Positions 8,483 to 16,403 of a DNA stretch of 64,000 nucleotides are shown here, one piece after another. How positions within the stretch are numbered: position 1 is the first letter of the stretch; each line of letters begins with the position of its first letter. The notes beneath the pieces are model-generated. The model saw nothing but the letters and a program-made list of their open reading frames with translations, was not told the origin of the DNA and did no database searches. The DNA comes from Acidobacteriota bacterium. Lineage in GTDB: Bacteria > Acidobacteriota > Terriglobia > Terriglobales > Acidobacteriaceae. The stretch spans positions 215,278-279,277 of the forward strand of contig JAFDVW010000003.1 in the NCBI GenBank assembly GCA_018268755.1, written 5' to 3'. The translations under genes were made by a program, and so were the position numbers.

Positions 8483-9256
8483 CTAAATTTCAAAATCCAG
8501 TTTCATCCCGTCAAAAGACATGCGCACATTGGGCGGGAGTGAAGCGTTGGTCTCCTCATGGGCCAGGTCGTGGCAAATGTGGGTAAAGAAGGCGCGATTG
8601 GGCTGCAGCCGCTCCACGATGCGCAGCGAGTTTTCCACTGTGGAGTGGGTGGGATGCGGTTTATGGCGCAGCGCGTCCAGAAACAAGATGTCGAGTCCCC
8701 GCAGCTGCGAGTAAGACGCTTCCGGCACCTCGCTATGGTCGGTGAGATAGGCCGCGGATCCGAAGCGGAAGCCATAGATTTCGGTCTCGCCATGGATCAC
8801 CGCCACCGGCTCAAACCGCGCGCCAAATAGTTCCAGCGGTCCATCAATGGGGTGCATTTCGACCTGCGGCAGCCCGCCAAATTTGTAATCCGCAGCGAAG
8901 ATGTAGCGGAACATGGTGCGAATGAATTCGGCGGCTTCCGGCCGGGCATAAAGAGGAAGCTTGCCCGGTTTATGGTGATAACTCAGGGGACGCAGATCGT
9001 CGATGCCGAGAATGTGGTCGGCATGGGTGTGGGTATAAAGCACGGCGTCGATCTGGCGGATGTTCTCCCGCAGCGCCTGCTCGCGGAAGTCGGGTGTGGT
9101 GTCGATCAACACCACCTTGCCGTTGAATTCGATCAGCACCGAGGGCCGAGTGCGCCGATCGCGCGGATCGCTGGAATGGCACACGGTGCAGTCGCAGCCA
9201 ATGGTGGGCACGCCCATGGAAGTTCCGCTGCCCAGCACCGTGAGGGTCGCCTTCAT
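8483..9256 (-). CDS. PhnP-like metallo-beta-lactamase-fold hydrolase
   Basis: A 257-residue cytoplasmic metallohydrolase. The metal-binding motif is THTHADHILGIDDLR (H76, H78, D80, H81), with further ligands in VIHGE and near the C-terminal FTHICHDLAHEE. The N-terminal LGSGTSMGVPTIGCDCTVC (C21, C23, C26) is characteristic of PhnP-type cyclic phosphodiesterases and related broad-specificity enzymes. No phn cluster is nearby, so a role in phosphonate breakdown is doubtful; a general phosphodiesterase is the safer call. The start overlaps the stop of the DUF1844 gene by four bases (9253-9256), which implies translational coupling. Confidence 0.85.
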   Translation of the reverse strand: MKATLTVLGSGTSMGVPTIGCDCTVCHSSDPRDRRTRPSVLIEFNGKVVLIDTTPDFREQALRENIRQIDAVLYTHTHADHILGIDDLRPLSYHHKPGKLPLYARPEAAEFIRTMFRYIFAADYKFGGLPQVEMHPIDGPLELFGARFEPVAVIHGETEIYGFRFGSAAYLTDHSEVPEASYSQLRGLDILFLDALRHKPHPTHSTVENSLRIVERLQPNRAFFTHICHDLAHEETNASLPPNVRMSFDGMKLDFEI

Positions 9257-9843
9257 CGCTTGTGCAGGTCCGGGACCGCAGGTTGCGGCGGCCGCGAGAG
9301 TGCGTTGGTCACTTCGACGTAGGCCATGCGCAGCTCATAGAGCGAGTTCTGCATGAAGTTCTCTTCCGTGGGGGTCAGGTTGCCCTTGCTCTTTTCTCCA
9401 ATCAGGCTGAGCGTGTCGATGGTCTGGCGGGCCCCAATGATATCGACGCGCGGTTGCCCGCCCTGCTCGTGCATCAGGCCGAGCTGCATCATGGCCGTCA
9501 TATAGAGCGAAGCCAGGAAGCGTTCGAAGGTCATCTCCAGCTCTTTGGCGGAGTGTCCGCTGAGCTCGACGCGGGCATCGAGTTCCTTAGAGGACTTCTT
9601 ATAGGCATCGGCCTGGGCCTGCTGCTCGGCGCTGCTGGGCGGAGGCGGGACCTGGGCGTCCTCCGCCGGGGCCTCCGCTATGGCTTCCGCAGGAGCCGCA
9701 GGGGCCGGAGATGCGGCTTGGGGCGCGGCCGCCTGGGGCGGCTCCACTGCCTCTTCGGCGGCGTCGCTGCGCAAGTCGCCGTCGAAGTTGAACAGACGAC
9801 GATCGGTGATGGTAAAGCCCTGGTCCTGTTTCTTTTCAGCCAT
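9253..9843 (-). CDS. DUF1844 domain protein
   Basis: A 196-residue protein of unknown function. Residues 25-75 are Ala/Pro/Glu rich and probably disordered. The conserved DUF1844 region is about residues 100-185, with FERFLASLYMTAMMQLGLM, a DIIGARQTIDTLSLIGEKSKGN segment and LTPTEENFMQNSLYELRMAY, all predicted helical. No signal peptide is seen. It sits between ygfZ (12 bases upstream) and the PhnP-like gene (four-base overlap), so the three genes very likely form one transcript. The neighbours give no clear functional hint. Confidence 0.8.
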   Translation of the reverse strand: MAEKKQDQGFTITDRRLFNFDGDLRSDAAEEAVEPPQAAAPQAASPAPAAPAEAIAEAPAEDAQVPPPPSSAEQQAQADAYKKSSKELDARVELSGHSAKELEMTFERFLASLYMTAMMQLGLMHEQGGQPRVDIIGARQTIDTLSLIGEKSKGNLTPTEENFMQNSLYELRMAYVEVTNALSRPPQPAVPDLHKR

Positions 9844-9855
9844 AACTGTTTTCCC

Positions 9856-10884
9856 TCAGTGCTGGAAGAATTCTGCAAACGGCAACGCGGCAACGGTCGC
9901 TTGCCCCTTGCCGACGTGCAATCCTTTGCCCGGCGTCCCCACTTCCCGCCGGATGTAACCGAGCGCGATGGCCTTTTCACCCTCGCCGGAAGGTAGGGAA
10001 GCTACGCTGGTGATTTCGCCCACATCCTTGCCTTCGGCCTGCAGCTTTGCGCCTGCGACCGGCATTTCGCCTTGCAGCAGAAAGCCGGTGAACTTGCGGT
10101 GTACGTTGCCGCGCGAACGGATGCGCTCGACAATCTCCTGCCCGATATAGCAACCCTTTTGGAAGTGCAGGGCGCGGGCCTGTTCGGTCTCCTGGGGCAG
10201 GTCGCGCTCGCGAATGTCCTGCCCATAGCGCGGCACCCCGCTGGCGATGCGCAGCAACTCCACGGCGCTGGTTCCCGCCGGGATTGCTCCGGCGTGCACC
10301 AGCGACTCCCACAGGGAGGCGAATGGCCCCGGAGCCAGCCATATTTCGTAGGACGACAGGGCCGGATTGTCCCCCTGCACCAGAGTGGCTTCGGCTCCGG
10401 ACACATTTACGCGAGCCAACTGCCGGGGCGCCAGCGCGGGCACAGAGATGCCGGCTGCTTGCAAGACCGCCAGCGACTTGGGTCCGGCGACGCCGATAAC
10501 GGCCCATTCGCTGCTGACATCGGCGACTTCCACGTCGTCCATGATGATGTAGTGGTCAAAAAACTCCCGCAACCGGGATGACTGGCTGGATTCGGTATCC
10601 ACCAACAGAAAGTCGCCGCAGTTGTAGACGAAAAGGTCGCCCTGAATTTGTCCCTGAGGATTGAGGACGAAGGCATACACGCCATGCCCGGGGGCCAGGT
10701 CGCGAATGTTGTTGGTGACCACCCCGTTCATCCAGCGGATGCGGTCTTCCCCCGTAAGTTTGAGCCGGGCCCGCCCGCGGAGGTCATAGATACCGCAAGC
10801 CGAGGTCAACCCGGCAAATTCCGCGCGGACGTCGCCAAAATCAGCAACCGGGACGGCGCGTTCCTGGACAGTCGTGGGGGACAT
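9856..10884 (-). CDS. ygfZ: Folate-binding YgfZ/GcvT-like protein
   Basis: A 342-residue GcvT-fold protein carrying the YgfZ signature KGCYIGQE (residues 243-250, with C245), which separates it from glycine-cleavage aminomethyltransferase. YgfZ binds tetrahydrofolate and helps maintain certain iron-sulfur enzymes in the cytoplasm. Length and domain order are normal. It is the first gene of a run with DUF1844 and the PhnP-like hydrolase. A TATAAT box lies only 12 bases before the ATG (see 10897-10902), so the transcript probably has a very short leader. Confidence 0.9.
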   Translation of the reverse strand: MSPTTVQERAVPVADFGDVRAEFAGLTSACGIYDLRGRARLKLTGEDRIRWMNGVVTNNIRDLAPGHGVYAFVLNPQGQIQGDLFVYNCGDFLLVDTESSQSSRLREFFDHYIIMDDVEVADVSSEWAVIGVAGPKSLAVLQAAGISVPALAPRQLARVNVSGAEATLVQGDNPALSSYEIWLAPGPFASLWESLVHAGAIPAGTSAVELLRIASGVPRYGQDIRERDLPQETEQARALHFQKGCYIGQEIVERIRSRGNVHRKFTGFLLQGEMPVAGAKLQAEGKDVGEITSVASLPSGEGEKAIALGYIRREVGTPGKGLHVGKGQATVAALPFAEFFQH

Positions 10885-10896
10885 GATGAATCTGTC

Positions 10897-10902
10897 ATTA
10901 TA
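10897..10902 (-). promoter_or_regulatory. -10 box for ygfZ operon
   Basis: On the minus strand a perfect TATAAT lies 12 bases before the ygfZ ATG. No good -35 hexamer is seen at the usual distance. The short spacing implies a leader of only a few bases. Confidence 0.5.
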
Positions 10903-10989
10903 ACGGAGTCAGATGGGGGAGGCGTGCGACCCAAGTGTCAGTCCGCAGCGCATCGTGAAATATCGTATTTGGCCTGTTATTCCGAATTC

Positions 10990-11120
10990 TGTCTTTCTGA
11001 GCAACGCTCCTTCGCTTAGCGAAGGAGCGCGCCGTCGAAGAATCCCTACCCGCTTTACTGCTATAGGTAGGGATGCTTCGACTCCGTGGAAGCTGCGCTT
11101 TCACTCCGCTCAGCAGGACA
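10990..11120. repeat. Composite palindromic repeat (TGTCATYCTGAGC family), full copy
   Basis: The 131-base element has outer inverted ends (TGTCTTTCTGAGC and GCTCAGCAGGACA), inner inverted arms (GTCGAAGAATCCCTACC and GGTAGGGATGCTTCGAC) and, between outer and inner left arms, a perfect local hairpin CGCTCCTTCGC-tta-GCGAAGGAGCG at 11005-11029. It fills most of the spacer between the divergent genes ygfZ and hemW. No reading frame of its own. Confidence 0.75.
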
Positions 11121-11158
11121 AGAGAGTTTCAATTGTAAAAATGGCATAATCAACAACA

Positions 11159-12355
11159 ATGCCGCTGGGGATTTATCTTTCGGTGCCCTTCTGCCGCACC
11201 AAGTGCAGCTTTTGCAACTTTGCCTCCGATGTGTTTTCGAAGGGCGTGTTCAACCGCTACGTGGACCGGGTCTGCGCCGATATCGCCGGAGCCGAAAAAT
11301 ACGCCGCTGCGCTCGGCGCCGGGTTTGACCGGACCGTGAATTCCATCTACTTGGGTGGCGGCACCCCCACGGTACTGGATGCGGAACAGCTCAAGCAGCT
11401 ATTTGGCGCCATTTCACAAAATTTTGAAGTCTTGCCCGGCGCCGAGGTGACGGTCGAGTGCGCTCCCGGCACCCTGACGCCGCCGATGCTCGACACTCTT
11501 GTCGCTTGTGGCGTAAACCGCGTGAGCCTGGGGGTGCAGTCTTTTGTCGATCAGGAATCGCGAGCGGTGGGACGCCTGCATACCCGGGCAATTGCCCTGG
11601 AGGACATCGCGCGCTTGCGCGCTGCCGGTATCCATGACATCAATGTGGATTTAATCGCGGGCTTGCCGCATCAGAAAGTGGAGAGCTGGAAGTTTTCGCT
11701 GGATGAGACGATCGCCAGCCAAGCGCCGCACGTGAGTGTCTACATGCTCGAAGTGGACGAGGATTCCCGCCTGGGCCGGGAGTTGATGGCCGGGGGCACG
11801 AAGTATCATGCGCATTTTGTTCCGGACGACGATTTGACCGCGGACCTGTATGCCATGGCGTGCGAGCGTCTGGACGGCGCCGGGGTTCCGCAATACGAAA
11901 TCTCGAACTTCGCCCGCACTGGATTTGAATCGCGCCACAACCTGAAATATTGGACGCGGCAGCCATATCTGGGTTTCGGTGTGGATGCGCATTCCATGTT
12001 GCCGGCGCCGGAGACTGGACATAGCAGCGCTATCCGCTTCGCCACTCCCGATAACCTGGAAAGTTACGTCGCGGGAAAAGCGTCTGAACCAAATTTCGTT
12101 TCGCAGCAGAACGCTCTCGAAGAGAGCTTCTTTCTCGGCCTGCGTCTGAACCGAGGCGTGGATTTAGCGCAGATCGCAGGCCTATTCGGCAGGGAGTCCG
12201 TGCAGCAATTCGATTCCGCCATCAGGGAACTGGTGCAGGAAGGCCTGTTGCTCCGGGAATCGGAAGTTGTCTGCCTGACCGCGCGCGGGCGTCTGCTATC
12301 GAATGAGGTCTTTGCCAGATTTCTTCTCACCCCTCCAGTGTCTGTCCACAGGTAG
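11159..12355 (+). CDS. hemW: HemW-type radical SAM protein
   Basis: A 398-residue radical SAM protein of the HemW/HemN family. The cluster-binding motif is C12-x3-C16-x2-C19 in VPFCRTKCSFCNF, near the N-terminus. The glycine-rich SAM motif is LGGGTPT, and the HemW features HNLKYW and LEVDEDSRLGRE are present. HemW proteins are now viewed mainly as heme-binding chaperones that deliver heme, while HemN is the oxygen-independent coproporphyrinogen III dehydrogenase; HemN carries an extra N-terminal cysteine and extension that is absent here. The stop codon TAG (12353-12355) lies inside the repeat at 12351-12415. Confidence 0.88.
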   Translation: MPLGIYLSVPFCRTKCSFCNFASDVFSKGVFNRYVDRVCADIAGAEKYAAALGAGFDRTVNSIYLGGGTPTVLDAEQLKQLFGAISQNFEVLPGAEVTVECAPGTLTPPMLDTLVACGVNRVSLGVQSFVDQESRAVGRLHTRAIALEDIARLRAAGIHDINVDLIAGLPHQKVESWKFSLDETIASQAPHVSVYMLEVDEDSRLGRELMAGGTKYHAHFVPDDDLTADLYAMACERLDGAGVPQYEISNFARTGFESRHNLKYWTRQPYLGFGVDAHSMLPAPETGHSSAIRFATPDNLESYVAGKASEPNFVSQQNALEESFFLGLRLNRGVDLAQIAGLFGRESVQQFDSAIRELVQEGLLLRESEVVCLTARGRLLSNEVFARFLLTPPVSVHR

Positions 12356-12415
12356 GGATTCTTCGACTCGCAGGAATCTCGCCGAGCGAGATTCCCGGCT
12401 TCGCTCAGAATGACA
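12351..12415. repeat. Half-copy of the composite palindromic repeat
   Basis: Starts with GGTAGGGATTCTTCGACT and ends with GCTCAGAATGACA, the right half of the family. Between them is the hairpin GGAATCTCG-ccga-GCGAGATTCC. The hemW stop codon is formed by its TAG at 12353-12355. Confidence 0.7.
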
Positions 12416-12458
12416 GAGTTCTTCTTTATGTTTCTTTCTCCCCGTTCCATTACCACCG

Positions 12459-12474
12459 TACCAACCGGTCGGTA
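12459..12474. promoter_or_regulatory. TetR-type operator dyad upstream of acyl-CoA dehydrogenase
   Basis: TACCAACC followed directly by GGTCGGTA makes a 16-base dyad with one mismatched pair. It lies about 100 bases before the acyl-CoA dehydrogenase start. Dyads of this size and shape are common operators for TetR-family regulators of fatty-acid degradation genes. No such regulator gene is in the window; the assignment is inference. Confidence 0.45.
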
Positions 12475-12575
12475 AGTAGGTTTCTGCTCAATGGCTTAGC
12501 TGTGCTTTAATCAAGGCATCCGGAAATATGTGGGTGGGCCGCACTCCTCCCCGGCCAGACAGATCGGAGAACGCC

Positions 12576-13718
12576 TTGGACTTCCAACTGAACGAGGAAC
12601 AACTGCACCTGAAGAAATCGGTGCGCGAGTTTGCCGAGCGGGAAATTCTGCCCCATGTCATGCAATGGGACGAGGCCGGCGAGTTTCCCCTGGCCACCAT
12701 CAAGGATCTGGGCAAGCTGGGCCTGATGGGAACCATCTTCCCGCATGAATACAACGGCGCGGGCATGGGCTACGTCGAGTATGTGATTGCCATTGACGAA
12801 CTCTCGCGTGTCGATGGTTCCGTGGGGATCATCGTCGCGGCGCACACCTCGCTGTGCTCAAACCACATTTTTCTTGCCGGCAACGAAGAGCAGAAGAAGA
12901 AATACATCAGCAAGCTGGCCACGGGCGAGTTCATTGGCGCGTGGGGATTGACCGAGCCATCTTCCGGCTCCGATGCCGGCAGTGCCCGCATGACCGCCGT
13001 GCGCAAGGGAAACAACTGGGTGCTGAATGGCAGCAAGACCTTCTGCACCAATGGCCATTATGCGGATTGCTTGGTGATTCTTGCCGTGACCGACCGCGCC
13101 GCGCACACGCACGGGCTTTCTGCTTTCATCGTGGACAAAGACACCAAGGGCTTTCGTCCGGGGAAGAAGGAAAACAAGCTTGGCCTGCGCGCCAGCGACA
13201 CGGCGGAACTGATCTTCGAGGATTGCGTGGTCCCGGCGGAAAATCTGCTGGGCAAGGAAGGCGACGGTTTCATTGACGCCATGCGCGTGCTGGATGGCGG
13301 CCGCATCTCGATCGCGGCGCTCTCTCTCGGCATGGCGCAAGGGGCCTACGAGGCTGCCCTCAAATACTCCAAACAGCGCAAGCAGTTTGGCAAAGCGATC
13401 AGCGACTTTCAGGCCATCCAGTGGAAGCTGGCCGATATGGCGACCGAGATCGATGCCGCCCGCCTGCTCACCATGCGCGCCGCCTCCATGAAGGACGCAG
13501 GCCTGAAGACCACGCTGGAATCCTCGATGGCCAAGCTCTATGCCAGCGAGGTCGCTGTGAAGTGCGCCAATGAGGGGGTGCAGATTCACGGCGGATACGG
13601 GTTTATCAAGGACTATCCGGCGGAGAAGTTCTACCGCGACGTAAAGCTTTGCACCATCGGTGAGGGGACCAGCGAAATCCAGCGGCTGGTGATCGCGCGG
13701 CAATTGCTGAAAGACTAG
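12576..13718 (+). CDS. Acyl-CoA dehydrogenase
   Basis: A 380-residue flavoenzyme, the usual length for short/branched-chain acyl-CoA dehydrogenases. Family motifs are [13 protein letters not shown] (about residue 125), [10 protein letters not shown], the FAD-binding [20 protein letters not shown] and the C-terminal catalytic-base region [17 protein letters not shown]. It oxidises acyl-CoA to trans-2-enoyl-CoA, passing electrons to ETF. The ORF is open to an ATG at 12528, but the TTG at 12576 has GGAGA five bases upstream and gives the standard LDFQLNEEQ opening, so TTG is preferred. A TetR-type dyad upstream suggests repression in the absence of fatty acids. Confidence 0.9.
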   Translation: MDFQLNEEQLHLKKSVREFAEREILPHVMQWDEAGEFPLATIKDLGKLGLMGTIFPHEYNGAGMGYVEYVIAIDELSRVDGSVGIIVAAHTSLCSNHIFLAGNEEQKKKYISKLATGEFIGAWGLTEPSSGSDAGSARMTAVRKGNNWVLNGSKTFCTNGHYADCLVILAVTDRAAHTHGLSAFIVDKDTKGFRPGKKENKLGLRASDTAELIFEDCVVPAENLLGKEGDGFIDAMRVLDGGRISIAALSLGMAQGAYEAALKYSKQRKQFGKAISDFQAIQWKLADMATEIDAARLLTMRAASMKDAGLKTTLESSMAKLYASEVAVKCANEGVQIHGGYGFIKDYPAEKFYRDVKLCTIGEGTSEIQRLVIARQLLKD

Positions 13719-13738
13719 AAAATCTTTCAAAAGCGAGA

Positions 13739-13881
13739 GGTTCGTATCAGGGCATCGCTTCAGCGATGCCGCAAGACGCAGGGAGCAGCATACGCGCCGG
13801 GACGGCGCAATTGCGGCTACGCCGCGTGGTCTCAGCACGGTTATTTACGATATGGCTGAAGCCATATCCTGATACGAAACC
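13739..13881. repeat. Four-hairpin repeat element (GGTTCGTATCAGG family), copy 1
   Basis: The 143-base element is bounded by inverted ends GGTTCGTATCAGG and CCTGATACGAAACC. Inside are four successive small hairpins: GCATCG-cttca-GCGATGC, GCGCC-ggga-CGGCGC, GCGGC-tac-GCCGC and ATATGGC-tgaa-GCCATAT. It lies between the acyl-CoA dehydrogenase and nuoB. No coding frame; resembles a non-autonomous palindromic element. Confidence 0.75.
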
Positions 13882-13973
13882 GTCGCGCCGGCGCTCGGAC
13901 TGGACAGCCGGGGGAGCGAGAAATCTGCTTTTGGCTGACAATTGCTTATGATGATTTTCATGCTGAGCCACTA

Positions 13974-14007
13974 CTCCTCGGTGGAACTCCGTGTCCTCTC
14001 TGGTTTA
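13974..14007. repeat. Word-like repeat (CTCCGTGTCCTCT type)
   Basis: CTCCTCGGTGGAACTCCGTG followed by TCCTCTCTGG lies just before nuoB and is the complement-type vocabulary of the CCACGGAGACACAGAGG run at 8377. It probably belongs to the same repeat family. A TAAAAT hexamer (14007-14012) right after it may be a nuoB -10 element. Confidence 0.45.
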
Positions 14008-14018
14008 AAATAGCAACG

Positions 14019-14579
14019 ATGAGCACCGGACGAAATTTCGGCCCTTACGTGACCGTCGAAGACGGCAAGAAAGTTGTCAAAGACCTGACCTATGGCCACC
14101 CCACGCCTGAAGGTGTGGTGTTGACCACGCTGGACTCGGTCGCCAACTGGATGCGCAAGAACTCCATTTGGCCCATGACGTTCGGCCTGGCCTGCTGCGC
14201 CATTGAAATGATGTCGATGGGCGCCTCGCGCTTTGATATTGCCCGCTTTGGCGCCGAAGTGTTCCGTCCCTCTCCGCGGCAATCGGATTTGATGATCATC
14301 GCGGGCCGCGTGTCCAACAAGATGGCCCCGGTCATCCGCCAGCTCTGGGAACAGATGCCGGAACCCAAGTGGGTCATCTCCATGGGCGCCTGCGCGACCT
14401 CGGGGGGCGTCTTCAATAACTATGCTCTGGTGCAGAGCGTGAATCAGGTAATTCCGGTAGACATTTACGTTCCCGGCTGCCCGCCGCGTCCGGAACAGCT
14501 CATTTACGCCATCACCTTGTTGCAGGAAAAAATCCAGAAAGAGCGCGGCACCATCCGGAAGGCGCTGAATCTCTCGTAA
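14019..14579 (+). CDS. nuoB: NADH-quinone oxidoreductase subunit B
   Basis: A 186-residue complex I subunit that carries the N2 [4Fe-4S] cluster. The four cluster cysteines are all present: C59 and C60 in [11 protein letters not shown]125 in [10 protein letters not shown] and C154 in [10 protein letters not shown]. It is expected to sit in the peripheral arm at the quinone site. It stands alone: no nuoA, nuoC or nuoD flanks it; the neighbours are an acyl-CoA dehydrogenase and aroA, with repeats on both sides. Either the nuo genes are scattered in this genome or this is an extra copy. Confidence 0.93.
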   Translation: MSTGRNFGPYVTVEDGKKVVKDLTYGHPTPEGVVLTTLDSVANWMRKNSIWPMTFGLACCAIEMMSMGASRFDIARFGAEVFRPSPRQSDLMIIAGRVSNKMAPVIRQLWEQMPEPKWVISMGACATSGGVFNNYALVQSVNQVIPVDIYVPGCPPRPEQLIYAITLLQEKIQKERGTIRKALNLS

Positions 14580-14586
14580 AACAGCC

Positions 14587-14679
14587 GTTAGCATTTAGCC
14601 ATTCGCATTTGGCCGGGTAGGCCAATGCTTGTGCCTAAACAGGCTGGGCTTTTGCTAACTGCCAAGTGCCAACTGCTAT
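14587..14679. repeat. Word-like repeats between nuoB and aroA
   Basis: GTTAGCATTTAGCCATTCGC with a following ATTTGGC (14587-14613) and TTGCTAACTGCCAAGTGCCA followed by ACTGCTAT (14652-14679) are built from short AGC/GCCA words and are partly complementary to each other. The spacer has no gene. Confidence 0.4.
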
Positions 14680-14681
14680 TC

Positions 14682-15974
14682 ATGAGCAAATCTTCCAATG
14701 TGATTGTGCGTCCGGCCAAGGGCCTGAAGGGGACGATTTCACTCCCCGGCGATAAATCCATCTCGCACCGCTATGCCATGCTGGGCGGCATTGCGGAAGG
14801 CGCCACCAAACTGGAGAACTACTCCGCCGGGGCCGATTGCGCGAGCACGCTGGGCTGCCTGCGGTCGCTGGGCGTGGAGTGGACGCGAGACGGCGGCAAG
14901 ATCGTCATTCAGGGGCGCGGCGCGAAGCTGCAGGCGCCCTCGGCCCCGCTCGATTGCGGCAACTCCGGTTCCACGATTCGCATGCTGAGCGGCATTCTGG
15001 CGGGGCAGGATTTCTCCACGGAACTATTCGGCGATGAATCGCTCTCCCGCCGCCCCATGGCGCGGGTGATTACCCCGCTCGAAGCCATGGGCGCGAAGAT
15101 CACAGCCGGCAACGGCGGCCGTCCTCCGCTGAAGATTTCCGGAGGACATCTCAAAGCCATCTCCTACAACATGCCGGTGCCTAGCGCGCAGGTGAAGTCC
15201 TGCCTGCTGTTTGCCGGACTGTATGCCGACGGTGAAACCGCGGTCGAAGAATCCATTCGCACCCGCGACCACGGAGAAATTGCTCTGCGGGCATTCGGGG
15301 CCGAGGTGAAGCGCACGCCCCAGGGGGCCAGTGTTCGGGGCGGGCAGACCCTCAAGGCAATTGAAGCGCGCATTCCCGGCGATATCTCCAGCGCGGCATT
15401 CTTTTTGTGTGCGGCGGGACTGTTTCCTGGTTCGCAGCTGGTGGTGCCCAATTTGCTGATGAATCCGACGCGGGCGCGGTTGCTGGATATTCTGATCGGT
15501 CTCGGCCTGGGCATTTCCGTCACGCAGCTGGAAGAGCACCACGGCGAGCTGGTGGGGACGGTGCAGGTGGAGGGCGGCTCGCTGAAGGGGGCCACGATCT
15601 CCGGAGCGGACACCGCGGCCGTCATCGATGAAATTCCCGTGCTCTCAGCCATTGCGCCTTATACCCGCGATGGCATCGAGATTCGCGACGCCAAAGAGCT
15701 TCGGGTGAAGGAGTCCGACCGCATCGCCACTGTGGCCACCAACCTGCGCGCCATGGGCGCGGAGGTGGAAGAGCGGGAAGATGGGCTGAAGATTCCGGGC
15801 ACCCAGAAACTGCGTGGCGCGGAGATCGATTCTTTTGGCGATCACCGCATCGCCATGGCATTCGCCGTGGCCGCTTTGCGGGCCTCGGGCGAAACCCTCA
15901 TCCGCGACGCCGGCGCAGCGGTCATCTCTTTCCCCGGCTTCTTCGATTCGCTGGATGCGCTGGTCGAGCGCTGA
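14682..15974 (+). CDS. aroA: 3-phosphoshikimate 1-carboxyvinyltransferase (EPSP synthase)
   Basis: A 430-residue shikimate-pathway enzyme that joins shikimate-3-phosphate and phosphoenolpyruvate. Visible motifs are LPGDKSISHR (about residues 20-29), LDCGNSGSTIRMLSG near 85-100, the SAQVKSCLLFAG segment and the C-terminal RVKESDRI and FGDHRIAMAF. The frame is open to 14625, but the upstream residues are encoded by repeat DNA and the family starts near MSKSSNVIVRPAKG, so ATG 14682 was chosen. Its stop codon TGA (15972-15974) lies in a fragment of the four-hairpin repeat, which then continues as a tandem array. Confidence 0.93.
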   Translation: MSKSSNVIVRPAKGLKGTISLPGDKSISHRYAMLGGIAEGATKLENYSAGADCASTLGCLRSLGVEWTRDGGKIVIQGRGAKLQAPSAPLDCGNSGSTIRMLSGILAGQDFSTELFGDESLSRRPMARVITPLEAMGAKITAGNGGRPPLKISGGHLKAISYNMPVPSAQVKSCLLFAGLYADGETAVEESIRTRDHGEIALRAFGAEVKRTPQGASVRGGQTLKAIEARIPGDISSAAFFLCAAGLFPGSQLVVPNLLMNPTRARLLDILIGLGLGISVTQLEEHHGELVGTVQVEGGSLKGATISGADTAAVIDEIPVLSAIAPYTRDGIEIRDAKELRVKESDRIATVATNLRAMGAEVEEREDGLKIPGTQKLRGAEIDSFGDHRIAMAFAVAALRASGETLIRDAGAAVISFPGFFDSLDALVER

Positions 15975-16349
15975 AGCCATATCCTGCTACAAATCCTATC
16001 CTTTCGGTTCTCTGGACGTGAGCTAAGCGAGGTTCGTATCAGGGCATCGCCTCAGCGATGCCGCAGGATGCGTGGGGATACATACGCGCCGGAACGGCGC
16101 AATTGTGGCTGCGCGCGTGTTCTTATGAATCGCTATTACGATATGGCGGAAGCCATATCCTGCTACAAATCCTAGCATTTTGGTTCTCTGGACGTGCGCT
16201 AAGCGAGGTTCGTATCAGGGCATCGCTTCAACGATGCCGCAGGATGCGTGGGGATACATACGCGCCGGAACGGCGCAATTGTGGCTGCGCCGCGTGTTCT
16301 TATGAATCGCTATTACGATATGGCGGAAGCCATATCCTGATACAAGTCC
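15972..16349. repeat. Tandem array of the four-hairpin repeat: 3' fragment plus two copies, period 176
   Basis: A right-end fragment (GAAGCCATATCCTGCTACAA, from 15973) is followed by copies at 16031-16172 and 16207-16349. The two copies and their 34-base linkers (GGTTCTCTGGACGTG...) repeat with a period of exactly 176 bases. The same GGTTCGTATCAGG start and internal hairpins as copy 1 at 13739 are seen. Differences include GCATCGCCTCAGCGATGC against GCATCGCTTCAACGATGC, and a degenerate right end (CCTGCTACAAATCC) in the middle copy. The stretch to 16403 holds no gene. Confidence 0.8.
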
Positions 16350-16403
16350 CCCGAACTGACTCCCGACCGGACTGCCGAGGCGGATGTTTCCTGCGTGCTT
16401 CCG

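Noticed and set aside
13739..16349. The repeat array as a CRISPR array
   Set aside because: Units are about 143 bases with 34-base linkers that are themselves repeated; there are no unique spacers and no cas genes.
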